DNA of 56,054 bases from Microcella pacifica (GTDB taxonomy: Bacteria > Actinomycetota > Actinomycetes > Actinomycetales > Microbacteriaceae), in the NCBI RefSeq assembly GCF_009371975.2, contig NZ_VIKT02000016.1:12642-68695 (forward strand). The letters run 5' to 3'. Shown in pieces: positions 8,597 through 19,825 of this stretch. Position 1 is the first letter of the stretch. Each line of letters starts with the position of its first letter. The position numbers and the translations under genes were made by a program. The notes beneath the pieces are model-generated. The model searched no databases, was not told where the DNA came from, and saw only the letters and a program-made list of their open reading frames with translations.

Positions 8597-9559
8597 ATGG
8601 CCGAGACGCGCTCCGCCCCGCCGATGCCGATCGTGACGCTCACGATCAACCCCGCGCTCGACGTGAGCACCTCCACCGAGCGCGTGCGTCCCGAGCACAA
8701 GATGCGCTGCGGCCCGAGCCGCGTCGACCCGGGCGGCGGGGGCATCAACGTGAGCCGGGTCATCCGGCGCCTCGGGGGTCAGTCGACGGCGATCTACGCG
8801 CTCGGCGGGCCGACCGGTCAGGCCTACCGCCAGCTGCTCGAGGCCGAGGGCATCATCGGTCGGGTCATTCCGATCGGCGGGTCGACGCGCGAGAACGTCA
8901 CCATCGACGAGACGTCGACGGGCGACCAGTTCCGGTTCGTGCTGCAGGGCCCCGAGCTGAGCGACCGCGAGTGGCAGGCCGCGCTCGATGCGACGGAGGA
9001 TGCGAGCAGGCTCGGCGGCTACGTCGTGCTGAGCGGCTCTCTCGCCCCGGGCGTTCCCGACGACTTCTACGCCCGGGCGACCCGAGCCGCCCACCGCCAC
9101 GGCGCCCGTGCGGTCGTGGATGCCTCGGGCGAGGCGCTCGAGGCGGCGCTCGACGAGGGCGTCTTCCTCATCAAGCCGAGCGGACGCGAGCTCGGCGAGC
9201 TCGTCGGCGCGACCCTCACGACGATCGAGGATCGCGTCGCGGCCGCTGAGGAGCTCGTGCGGCGAGGCCGCGTCGAGACCGTCGCCCTCACCCTCGGCGG
9301 CGACGGTGCCGTGCTCGTGAACCGCGAGGGCACGACGCGGTTGCGTCCGCCCCCGATCGAGGTCGCCTCGACGGTCGGTGCGGGCGACAGCTTCCTCGCC
9401 GGGGTCGTGCTGCGCCTCGCCGAGGGGCGCGACATCGCGGAGGCGTTCCGCGCTGGAGTGGCGGCGGGGGCCGCCGCGGCGATGACAGCCGCGACCGAGC
9501 TGTGCCATCGCGATGATGTGGAGCGTCTCGAGAGCGAGTTGGCGGAGGCGTCGCACTGA
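8597..9559 (+). CDS. pfkB: PfkB-family phosphofructokinase (Pfk-2/FruK type)
   Basis: A 320-residue ribokinase-fold sugar kinase. It begins with TLTINPALDVS and has the substrate loop DPGGGGINVSRVIRRLGG typical of PfkB and FruK, then SGSLAPGVP, and the catalytic signature VGAGDSFLAG, whose Asp is the base. Fructose-6-phosphate or fructose-1-phosphate is the likely acceptor; the GGGGIN form is closest to E. coli Pfk-2. The ATG follows TAGCCT (8585-8590) by 6 nt with no ribosome site, so the mRNA is probably leaderless. That -10 box overlaps the stop codon of the xylB remnant. Confidence 0.87.
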   Translation: MAETRSAPPMPIVTLTINPALDVSTSTERVRPEHKMRCGPSRVDPGGGGINVSRVIRRLGGQSTAIYALGGPTGQAYRQLLEAEGIIGRVIPIGGSTRENVTIDETSTGDQFRFVLQGPELSDREWQAALDATEDASRLGGYVVLSGSLAPGVPDDFYARATRAAHRHGARAVVDASGEALEAALDEGVFLIKPSGRELGELVGATLTTIEDRVAAAEELVRRGRVETVALTLGGDGAVLVNREGTTRLRPPPIEVASTVGAGDSFLAGVVLRLAEGRDIAEAFRAGVAAGAAAAMTAATELCHRDDVERLESELAEASH

Positions 9560-9636
9560 CGCTGTGCGCGGGAACGCCACCGGAGAGCGGCGTTCGAGGA
9601 AACATCGCCGCAATACTGCCCGAGTAGGGTGGGTCC

Positions 9637-11301
9637 ATGGCCGACCTGTTCGAGGGATACGCGCCGACGCCGACTCGGCGCGGCTCCGCGGTCGCCTTCG
9701 ACGAGATGTTCGCCCCCGACAGCGAGGTGCGCCTGCCCTACCGGCAGATCCATCAGGCTCTCGCCCAGATGAGCACCGACGAGCTGCGCGGCCGCACCGA
9801 GGCGCTCGCCGACAGCTATCTCGCACAGGGCGTCACCTTCGACTTCGCCGGCGAGGAGCGACCCTTCCCGCTCGACGCCGTTCCTCGCGTCATCGACCGT
9901 GCCGAGTGGGTCGACGTCGAGCGCGGCATCGCCCAGCGCGTGCGGGCTCTGGAGCGCTTCCTCTCCGACATCTACGGGCCGCAGAAGGCCATCGCCGACG
10001 GCGTCATCCCGGCCGGCATCATCTCCTCCTCCTCGCACTTCCACCGCGCCGCGGCGGGCATCCAGAGCGCGAACGGCGTGCGCATCCAGGTCTCCGGCAT
10101 CGACCTCATCCGCGACGAGCACGGCGCGTGGCGCGTGCTCGAAGACAATGTGCGCGTGCCGAGCGGCGTGAGCTACGTCATCTCGAATCGCCGCGTCATG
10201 GCGCAGACGCTGCCCGAGCTGTTCGTCTCGATGCGCGTGCGCCCGGTCGGCGACTACCCGAACCAGCTCCTGCACGCCCTGCGCGCCTCGGCGCCGAGCG
10301 GGGTGGGGGAGCCGACGGTCGTCGTCCTCACGCCGGGCGTCTACAACTCGGCGTACTTCGAGCACACGCTCCTCGCGCGCCTTATGGGCGTCGAGCTCGT
10401 CGAGGGTCGAGACCTGTTCTGCTCGGGCGGGCGCGTCTTCATGCGCACGACGAGCGGCCCGCAGCGCGTCGATGTGATTTACCGCCGCGTCGACGATGAG
10501 TTCCTCGACCCGCTGACGTTCCGCGCCGACTCGATGCTCGGCACGCCGGGCCTCATGCTCGCGGCACGCCTGGGCAATGTGACGATCGCGAACGCTGTCG
10601 GCAACGGTGTCGCCGACGACAAGCTCGTCTACACCTACATGCCCGATCTGGTGCGGTACTACCTCGACGAGGACCCGATCATCCCCAACGTGGACACCTG
10701 GCGCCTGGAGGAGCCGGATGCTCTCGCCGAGGTTCTCGACCGCCTCGACGAGCTCGTGGTGAAGCCCGTCGACGGCTCGGGCGGCAAGGGGCTCGTGGTG
10801 GGTCCGGCGGCCGGCCGGCAGGAGCTCGACGAGCTGCGCACGCGGCTCATCGCCGACCCCCGAGGGTGGATCGCGCAGCCGGTCGTGCAGCTCTCCACCA
10901 TTCCGACGCTCGTCGATGAGGGCATCCGGCCGCGTCATGCCGACCTGCGGCCTTTCGCGGTCAATGACGGCAGCGATGTCTGGGTGCTGCCCGGCGGCCT
11001 CACGCGCGTCGCCCTCCCCGAGGGGCAGCTCGTCGTGAACTCCTCGCAGGGCGGCGGCTCGAAAGACACCTGGGTCGTCGGCCGACAGGCGATGGTCTCC
11101 GACAGCCACGACATCCAGGGCATCGTCACCGAGCAGGCGACGGTCACCCAGTCGATCCCGATCATCACGGATGCCCACGCGCACCTGCCCGACCACAATC
11201 CGCAGGACGATCCTCGGCAGGACCAGCAACAGCAGCAGCAGCAAAGCGCGAAGAAGAACCCGAGCAATGGCGCTCCCCGTGGCAAGGGGGAGGCATCATG
11301 A
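9637..11301 (+). CDS. Circularly permuted ATP-grasp type 2 protein
   Basis: A 554-residue protein of the CpATP-grasp_2 (formerly DUF404/DUF407) family. Recognisable stretches include RVLEDNVRVPSGVSYV near residue 165, the glycine-rich VKPVDGSGGKGLVVGP near residue 380, and LPGGLTRVALPEGQLVVNSS near residue 455. The permuted ATP-grasp fold suggests formation of an amide or peptide bond, but the substrate is not known. The last 40 residues are low-complexity with a run of seven Gln. TAGGGT at 9625-9630 lies 6 nt before the ATG (leaderless). It is the first of three overlapping genes with the alpha-E and transglutaminase proteins, a widely conserved set. Confidence 0.87.
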   Translation: MADLFEGYAPTPTRRGSAVAFDEMFAPDSEVRLPYRQIHQALAQMSTDELRGRTEALADSYLAQGVTFDFAGEERPFPLDAVPRVIDRAEWVDVERGIAQRVRALERFLSDIYGPQKAIADGVIPAGIISSSSHFHRAAAGIQSANGVRIQVSGIDLIRDEHGAWRVLEDNVRVPSGVSYVISNRRVMAQTLPELFVSMRVRPVGDYPNQLLHALRASAPSGVGEPTVVVLTPGVYNSAYFEHTLLARLMGVELVEGRDLFCSGGRVFMRTTSGPQRVDVIYRRVDDEFLDPLTFRADSMLGTPGLMLAARLGNVTIANAVGNGVADDKLVYTYMPDLVRYYLDEDPIIPNVDTWRLEEPDALAEVLDRLDELVVKPVDGSGGKGLVVGPAAGRQELDELRTRLIADPRGWIAQPVVQLSTIPTLVDEGIRPRHADLRPFAVNDGSDVWVLPGGLTRVALPEGQLVVNSSQGGGSKDTWVVGRQAMVSDSHDIQGIVTEQATVTQSIPIITDAHAHLPDHNPQDDPRQDQQQQQQQSAKKNPSNGAPRGKGEAS

Positions 11302-12233
11302 TGCTCAGCCGGATCGCCGAGAGCCTGTTCTGGATCGGCCGCTACGTGGAGCGCGCAGACGGCACCGCCCGCATTCTCGACGTGCACCTGCAGCTGCTGC
11401 TCGAGGACCCCTGGATCGACGAGGACACCGCGTGCCGGTCGCTCCTGAGCGTCATGGGCAGCGCCGTGGCGCCGGACCATGCCCTCACGCGCGGCGATGT
11501 GCTGAGCATCCTCGCCGTCGACCGGTCGCACCCCGCCTCGATTGCCTACTCGATCGGCGCAGCGCGCGAGAACGCGCGCCGCGCCCGCGAGGTCGTGAGC
11601 ACGGAGCTGTGGGAGGCCCTCAACACGACGCGCGCCCGAATGCCGCGCCGCGTCGCCAACGACAAGGTGCACGAGTTCTTCGGCTGGGTGCGCGAGCGGT
11701 CGGCGCTCGCCGTCGGCATCGTCGAGTCGTCGTCGAGCCGCGACGAGTCGTGGAGCTTCTTCACGCTCGGTCGCAGCCTCGAGCGCGCCGACATGACCGC
11801 GCGCCTGCTCGCGACGCGCTCGCTCACCGAGGCCTCGGGTCCGTCGTGGACGACGATCCTGCGCAGCTGCGGCGCCTACGAGGCCTACCTGCGCACCTAC
11901 CGCGGTGTACCGAGCGCCACGAATGCCGCCGAGTTCCTCCTGCTCGACCGGCTGTTCCCGCGTAGCATCCTCTACTCGGTCACGCGGGCCGAGAACTGCC
12001 TGCGCGACATCGAGCCGCGCGGCACGGGTCGGGCGGGCGTCGGCGATGCAGCCCTGCGCCAGCTCGGGCAGATCCGCAGCGAGCTCGAGTACCGCCCGAT
12101 TCACGACATCCTCGACGACCTGCAGCGCCACATGGACGCGGTGCAGTCGGCGACGAGCTCGGCGAGCGAGGCCGTGCGTCAGCGCTACTTCCCGACGAAC
12201 GCCGCTCCGAGCTGGGTGGGGGAGTCGTCATGA
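11298..12233 (+). CDS. Alpha-E domain protein (DUF403)
   Basis: A 311-residue, almost entirely helical protein of the alpha-E family. It starts with the family signature MLSRIAESLFWIGRYVERAD, and the second conserved block SFFTLGRSLERADMTARLL lies near residue 150. The biochemical role is unknown; it always travels with circularly permuted ATP-grasp and transglutaminase-like proteins and probably forms a complex with them. The ATG overlaps the stop of the ATP-grasp gene as ATGA, and its own stop overlaps the next start in the same way, so the three are translationally coupled. Confidence 0.87.
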   Translation: MMLSRIAESLFWIGRYVERADGTARILDVHLQLLLEDPWIDEDTACRSLLSVMGSAVAPDHALTRGDVLSILAVDRSHPASIAYSIGAARENARRAREVVSTELWEALNTTRARMPRRVANDKVHEFFGWVRERSALAVGIVESSSSRDESWSFFTLGRSLERADMTARLLATRSLTEASGPSWTTILRSCGAYEAYLRTYRGVPSATNAAEFLLLDRLFPRSILYSVTRAENCLRDIEPRGTGRAGVGDAALRQLGQIRSELEYRPIHDILDDLQRHMDAVQSATSSASEAVRQRYFPTNAAPSWVGESS

Positions 12234-13072
12234 ACCGCTTGCGCGTGCGCCACGTCACGGGCTTCCACTACGAGGGCGATGTCACCGCGTCGTACAACGA
12301 GGCGCGCATGCTGCCGGCGAGCTCGGACGGCCAGCTCGTGCTCTTCTCGCATCTCGACATCACGCCGCACTCGGCGCTGCACCACTACACCGACTACTTC
12401 GGCACGCGCGCGACGGCGTTCGAGCAGCTCGAGCAGCACCACGAGCTCGCCCTCACGGCCGACAGCCTCGTCGAGGTGCGCGAGCGTCCGGTGAACGGGG
12501 ACCCGATCGGGTGGGATGCTCTGCCCGCGCTCTTCGACCGCTCGATCGCCCTCGTGGAGAGCACGCGGCAGACGCGCCTCACGATGCCGCCCGAGGAGGT
12601 CGCCGAGCGCGCCCGCGAGCTCGGTGGGTCTCTGCCACCAGCGGAGGCCGCGCGCGCGATCTGCGACTGGGTGCACGAGAAGGTCGAGTACATGTCGGGC
12701 GTGACGGGCGTGCACACGACCGCCGCGGAGGCCTGGCAGGACCAGCGCGGTGTGTGCCAGGACATCGCGCATCTCGCGCTGGGCGCCCTGCGCACCGCGG
12801 GCATCCCGGCGCGTTACGTGAGCGGCTACCTGCACCCGGTTCCGGATGCCCAGATCGGCGAGACCGTGGCGGGCGAGTCGCACGCCTGGGTGGAGTGGTT
12901 CGACGGCGGCTGGCGCGGCTACGACCCGACGAACGCGATCGAGATCGGCGACCGTCACGTCATCGTCGGCCGAGGCCGCGACTACACCGACGTTCCGCCG
13001 CTGCGCGGGGTCTACGCGGGGCCGGCGAGCTCGCGCCTCTTCGTCACGGTGGAGATCACGCGCGAGGCGTGA
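12230..13072 (+). CDS. Transglutaminase-like cysteine protease family protein
   Basis: A 280-residue protein with an N-terminal beta domain (RVRHVTGFHYEG, shared by bacterial transglutaminase-like proteins) and a C-terminal papain-like core. The catalytic triad is visible as Cys in RGVCQDIAHLAL, His in SHAWVEWF and Asp in GYDPTNA. Known relatives are thought to cleave or exchange amide bonds. It is the last of the overlapping ATP-grasp/alpha-E/transglutaminase operon, which suggests that a peptide or amide made by the ATP-grasp protein is processed here. There is no signal peptide, so it is cytoplasmic. Confidence 0.87.
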   Translation: MNRLRVRHVTGFHYEGDVTASYNEARMLPASSDGQLVLFSHLDITPHSALHHYTDYFGTRATAFEQLEQHHELALTADSLVEVRERPVNGDPIGWDALPALFDRSIALVESTRQTRLTMPPEEVAERARELGGSLPPAEAARAICDWVHEKVEYMSGVTGVHTTAAEAWQDQRGVCQDIAHLALGALRTAGIPARYVSGYLHPVPDAQIGETVAGESHAWVEWFDGGWRGYDPTNAIEIGDRHVIVGRGRDYTDVPPLRGVYAGPASSRLFVTVEITREA

Positions 13073-13084
13073 GCGCCCCGCCCC

Positions 13085-14431
13085 CTACGACTTGCGCGTC
13101 TCCGCCTCGATGACCGCGAGCTCCTGCGTCGCCGTCTCCCGGTTGCGCAGGCGCTTCGAGTAGTCGTCGCCGTCGTAGGCGACGGTCATGCGCCACCAGC
13201 GGTCGTCGGCGTGGCGGCGGCCGACGCGCAGGTTGCGGGTCGAGCGCATCCAGAGGATGGCGATGATCGCGGCGAAGAGCCCGCCGAGGGAGCCCGCGAC
13301 GATCGCCCAGCGGGGCCCGGCCTCGTTGGCGATGAGGCCGACGAGGGGGGCGCCGAGCGGGGTGCCGCCCATGAAGACGGTCAGGTAGAGCGCGAGGACG
13401 CGCCCGCGAATGGATGCCCGGGTGGTGGTCTGCACGTAGGCGTTGGCCGAGGTCACCATCGTCATGGCGGTGAACCCGACCGGGACGAGGGCTACCGCGA
13501 AGAGCTCGAAGGTGGGCATGAGGGCCGCGGTCGCCATGGAGGCGGAGAGTCCGAGCGAGGCGAGCACGATGACGCGCAGTCGCGGCCGCACGCGACGCGC
13601 GGCGGCGAGGGCTCCCGCCACGGAGCCGACGGCGACGACGGAGGAGAGCAGGCCGAATTCGCTCGCCCCGCGTCCGAACTCCACCCGCGCCATGGTCGCC
13701 GTGAAGATCGCGAAGTTGAAGCCGACGGTGCCGATGAGGAAGATCATCGCGAAGATGACGAGCAGATCGCCGCGGCGACGCACGTATCGGATGCCCTCCC
13801 GCAGCTGCCCCCGGCCCTTGTTCGTCTTCCGTATCGGCTGCAGCCGATCGGAGCGCAGGAGGGCGATGGCGACGAGCATCGCCGAGAAGGTGAGCACGTT
13901 GATGAGCACGACCCAGCCTGCTCCGAGAAGGGCAACGAGCAGGCCTGCGATGCCGGGCCCGATGAGACGAGCTCCATTGAACGAGGTCGAGTTGAGGGCG
14001 ACCGCGTTGGGCAGGTCGTCCTTGCCGACGAGCTCGCCCACGAACGTCTGTCGGGCCGGAGCCTCGGCGGCGGTCGTGATGCCGAGGCCGAGAGCGAGCG
14101 CGTAGACCATCCACAGTTCGGCGACGCCGGTGAGAATGATGATGCCGAGCACGAGTGCCAGGAGCGCCTGCACCGACTGGGTGGTCGCGATGAGCCGTCG
14201 CCCGGCGAGGCGGTCGGCGATGATGCCCGCGTATGGCCCGATGACGAGCGCCGGGCCGAACTGCAGGGCGAGGGTGATGCCCACCGCGGCGGCGTCGTTG
14301 TCGGTGAGCTCGGTGAGCACGTACCAGTCCTGCGCGGTCCGCTGCATCCAGGTACCGATGTTGGAGACGATCGCGCCGATGAACCAGATGCGGTAGTTCA
14401 GGATTCCGAGCGATCGGAACGTCGCGCTCAC
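13085..14431 (-). CDS. MFS transporter, EntS/MFS_3-like exporter
   Basis: A 448-residue major facilitator with about 12 membrane segments. It starts FRSLGILNYRIWFIGA, typical of the MFS_3 (enterobactin exporter EntS-like) branch, followed by WMQRTAQDWYVL, and loop 2-3 carries GIIADRLAGRR in place of the classical GxxxDRxGRR. A cytoplasmic tail of about 55 residues ends it. The start is GTG 14431, which overlaps the MarR regulator stop as GTGA. Coupling to MarR points to drug or metabolite efflux under ligand control; the substrate is unknown. Confidence 0.85.
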   Translation of the reverse strand: MSATFRSLGILNYRIWFIGAIVSNIGTWMQRTAQDWYVLTELTDNDAAAVGITLALQFGPALVIGPYAGIIADRLAGRRLIATTQSVQALLALVLGIIILTGVAELWMVYALALGLGITTAAEAPARQTFVGELVGKDDLPNAVALNSTSFNGARLIGPGIAGLLVALLGAGWVVLINVLTFSAMLVAIALLRSDRLQPIRKTNKGRGQLREGIRYVRRRGDLLVIFAMIFLIGTVGFNFAIFTATMARVEFGRGASEFGLLSSVVAVGSVAGALAAARRVRPRLRVIVLASLGLSASMATAALMPTFELFAVALVPVGFTAMTMVTSANAYVQTTTRASIRGRVLALYLTVFMGGTPLGAPLVGLIANEAGPRWAIVAGSLGGLFAAIIAILWMRSTRNLRVGRRHADDRWWRMTVAYDGDDYSKRLRNRETATQELAVIEAETRKS

Positions 14432-14850
14432 GAACTGGCGAGGCGGCGCAGGATCGGTCGCACCGCCTCGAGGGCTCGCCGCTCGGTGGCGGTGAGTGCT
14501 TCGAGCTGCTCGTGGAACCAGGCGTTGCGTAGCCGGCGGGTCTCGGCGACGAGCTCGTGACCCGCCGGGGTGATCGTGACCCACACTTGGCGCGCATCCT
14601 CGCTGCTGGGTTCTCGCGTGATGAACCCGGAGGCCTCGAGGCCGTTGAGGGTGCGATTGATGCTCGGCGGGCTCACGCGCTCATGCTCGGCGAGGGCACC
14701 GGGCGTCGTGCGACTGCCGGCGACGAGTCGCCACAGAACACTCAGCTGGCTGTCGGTGACGCCGCTGCCGGCACGCTCGGCGCGAATGCGGCGGGCCACC
14801 TGCTGCAGGAGGACTCGCAGCTCTTCATCCGGGTCGGTCGTCGTGGCCAT
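14428..14850 (-). CDS. MarR-family regulator
   Basis: A 140-residue winged-helix protein. The recognition region is PGALAEHERVSPPSINRTLNG and the wing ITREPSSEDARQVWVTIT carries the family's DxR pattern. It is translated just ahead of the overlapping MFS exporter gene, the usual layout for a repressor that senses the exported compound. TAGGCT at 14860-14865 on the minus strand sits 9 nt upstream of the ATG, and the inverted repeat TTAGCC/GGCTAA over it is the likely operator, so autorepression is predicted. Confidence 0.85.
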   Translation of the reverse strand: MATTTDPDEELRVLLQQVARRIRAERAGSGVTDSQLSVLWRLVAGSRTTPGALAEHERVSPPSINRTLNGLEASGFITREPSSEDARQVWVTITPAGHELVAETRRLRNAWFHEQLEALTATERRALEAVRPILRRLASS

Positions 14851-14857
14851 GATGCCC

Positions 14858-14883
14858 TTAGCCTAGCTCATTACCTCGGCTAA
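14858..14883. promoter_or_regulatory. Inverted repeat over the marR promoter
   Basis: TTAGCC (14858-14863) and GGCTAA (14878-14883) are perfect 6-bp arms 14 bp apart. The left arm overlaps the minus-strand -10 box TAGGCT (14860-14865) of marR. The region lies between divergent marR and the alpha/beta hydrolase gene and could serve both. Binding by MarR is inferred from position. Confidence 0.45.
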
Positions 14884-14924
14884 CCACTGGGCGACGCATA
14901 CGATGGGCGTCAGGAGGATCCGCC

Positions 14925-17665
<2,741 letters not shown>

Positions 17666-17723
17666 ACGCGACTGCCAGGGTTCCCTGTCGCTGCGTCAGG
17701 GCAGGGCGAATAGGCTCAGTGTC

Positions 17724-18788
17724 ATGCACGGTGAGGCACTGCACGCAGAGTACAAGGTTCCCGGCGGCAAGCTCGTCGTCGTCGACCTCGCGGTGAGCGA
17801 CGACCGCATCGGCATGTTCCGCCTCGCTGGCGACTTCTTCGTCGAGCCCGACGAGACGATCCCCGCGATCGAGGCGGCGGTGCGCGGTATGCCAGCGGCG
17901 TCCGATGCGAAGACCCTCACGGCGAGAATCGAGGATGCTCTGCCCGACGGTGCCGTCCTCCTCGGGTTCAGCGCCGAAGCGGTCGCGACGACGATCCGCC
18001 GCGCGCTGTCGAGCGCGACGACCTTCGCCGACTACGACTGGCAGCTGCTGCGCGGCCCCGCGCTCGCGCCCCTGCAGCAGATGGCGCTCGACCAGGTGCT
18101 CGCCGAGTGCGTGGGCGACGGCTCGCGCGGGCCCACCCTGCGCATCTGGGAGTGGAAGAGCCCCGCGGTCGTCATCGGCTCGTTCCAGTCGGTCAGCAAC
18201 GAGGTCGATCGCGACAACGCCGAGCGCTACGGCTTCGAGATCGTGCGCCGCATCTCCGGCGGCGGGGCGATGTTCATCGAGCCGCAGTCGGCCATCACCT
18301 ACTCTCTCTACGCCCCGAGCGAGCTCGTCAACGGCATGAGCTTCGCGGAGTCCTATGCGTTCCTCGACGAGTGGGTCATCGTCGCCCTGCGCGAGCTCGG
18401 GCTCGATGCGCGCTACGTGCCGCTCAACGACATCGCGAGCTCGGCCGGCAAGATCGGCGGCGCGGCGCAGAAGCGGCTCGGCTCGGGCTCCGTGCTGCAC
18501 CACGTCACGATGGCGTACGACATGGACGCGGATCGCATGACCGAGGTGCTGCGCATCGGCCGGGAGAAGCTCAGCGACAAGGGCGTGAAGAGCGCCAACA
18601 AGCGGGTCGACCCGCTCAAGTCGCAGACCGGTCTGACGCGGGACCAGGTCATCGAGACCCTGCTGGGCACGTTCCGCTCGCTCAACGGCCTCACCGACAG
18701 CGAGATCGCCCCGGAGGAGATGGAGCGCGTGGAGAAGCTCGTCGCGGAGAAGTTCTCCACGGAGGACTGGATCCAGCGCGTTCCGTGA
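17724..18788 (+). CDS. lplA: Lipoate-protein ligase A family protein
   Basis: A 354-residue ligase that attaches lipoate or octanoate to E2 or GcvH proteins. About 95 N-terminal residues form a small accessory domain (HGEALHAEYKVPGGKLV). The catalytic domain follows, with WEWKSPAVVIGSFQS, the lipoyl-AMP loop RRISGGGAM and the active Lys in SAGKIGGAAQK. The accessory domain placed first rather than last is the form usual in many actinobacterial and Gram-positive ligases. The ATG lies 7 nt after TAGGCT (17711-17716), so it is probably leaderless. The stop overlaps the start of a FecCD permease, an unexpected partner. Confidence 0.88.
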   Translation: MHGEALHAEYKVPGGKLVVVDLAVSDDRIGMFRLAGDFFVEPDETIPAIEAAVRGMPAASDAKTLTARIEDALPDGAVLLGFSAEAVATTIRRALSSATTFADYDWQLLRGPALAPLQQMALDQVLAECVGDGSRGPTLRIWEWKSPAVVIGSFQSVSNEVDRDNAERYGFEIVRRISGGGAMFIEPQSAITYSLYAPSELVNGMSFAESYAFLDEWVIVALRELGLDARYVPLNDIASSAGKIGGAAQKRLGSGSVLHHVTMAYDMDADRMTEVLRIGREKLSDKGVKSANKRVDPLKSQTGLTRDQVIETLLGTFRSLNGLTDSEIAPEEMERVEKLVAEKFSTEDWIQRVP

Positions 18789-19825
18789 GCCCGCGCATCC
18801 GGGCCGTCGGCCTCACGCTCCTGCTCGCCGGCGTCGTCGTCGGCGGCATCGTGCTGTCGGCGATCACGGGGCAGCTCGCGATCACGCCCACCGAGGTCGC
18901 TGGCTCGCTGCTGCGTGCTGTCGGCCTCGACACCGTGTGGGCGCCCACCGACCCCATCGTGGAGTCGACGCTGTGGTTCGTGCGCTTCCCGCGCATCCTC
19001 ATGGGCCTCCTGGTGGGGGCGGCGCTCGCCGTCGCGGGCGCGGTCATGCAGGCGATCTTCGGCAACCCGCTCGCCGAGCCCGGCGTCGTCGGGGTGTCCT
19101 CCGGTGCCGCCCTCGGTGCTGCGACGGCGATCGTGCTCGGCGCCTCCGTGCTCGGTGGCGCGGGCATCGCCGTGTTCGCCTTCCTCGGCGCGCTCCTCGC
19201 GACGCTGCTCGTCTACGTGGTGTCGCGGGCCGGCGGGCGCACCGAGGTCGTCACCCTGCTGCTGACCGGCATCGCGATCAACGCTTTCGCGCAGGCCGGC
19301 ATCGCCTTCGTGCTGTTCGTCGCCGACACGGCGAGCCGCGAGCAGATCGTCTTCTGGCAGCTCGGCTCGATCGCGGGCTCCCTGTGGTCGCAAGTGGCGA
19401 TCGTCGCCGCCGTGGGCGTGGCGGGCGTGATCGCCGCGATCCTCCTGGCGCAGCGGCTCGACCTGCTCGCGCTCGGCGAACGCAACGCGCGTCACCTCGG
19501 CGTCAACGTCGAACGGCTGCGCCTCGTCTCGATCGTGCTCGTCGCCCTGCTGACGGGCGTCGCTGTCGCCTTCACGGGCATCATCGCCTTCGTGGGGCTC
19601 GTCGTGCCGCACATCATCCGCATGATCATCGGGCCTGCGCACCGCGGCCTCATCATCGCGAGCGCGGTGGGCGGCGGAGCCCTGCTCGTGCTCGCCGACC
19701 TGCTCACGCGCACGATGGTCGCGGGCGCCGAGCTGCCGATCGGCATGCTCACCTCGCTCATCGGCGGCCCGTTCTTCTTCTACCTGCTGTGGCGGCAGCG
19801 CCGCCGCAGCGGAGGCTGGGCATGA
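18785..19825 (+). CDS. FecCD-type ABC permease (iron/heme/cobalamin uptake)
   Basis: A 346-residue FecCD (BtuC-like) permease with about ten membrane segments. Typical sequence blocks are FPRILMGLLVGAALAVAGAV, NPLAEPGVVGVSSGAALGA and AFTGIIAFVGLVVPHIIRM. The GTG start overlaps the lplA stop as GTGA, and the ATPase start overlaps its own stop. It should form the channel of an importer for heme, siderophore or cobalamin with the HmuV-like ATPase. The matching substrate-binding lipoprotein is not in the window. Confidence 0.88.
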   Translation: MSPRIRAVGLTLLLAGVVVGGIVLSAITGQLAITPTEVAGSLLRAVGLDTVWAPTDPIVESTLWFVRFPRILMGLLVGAALAVAGAVMQAIFGNPLAEPGVVGVSSGAALGAATAIVLGASVLGGAGIAVFAFLGALLATLLVYVVSRAGGRTEVVTLLLTGIAINAFAQAGIAFVLFVADTASREQIVFWQLGSIAGSLWSQVAIVAAVGVAGVIAAILLAQRLDLLALGERNARHLGVNVERLRLVSIVLVALLTGVAVAFTGIIAFVGLVVPHIIRMIIGPAHRGLIIASAVGGGALLVLADLLTRTMVAGAELPIGMLTSLIGGPFFFYLLWRQRRRSGGWA

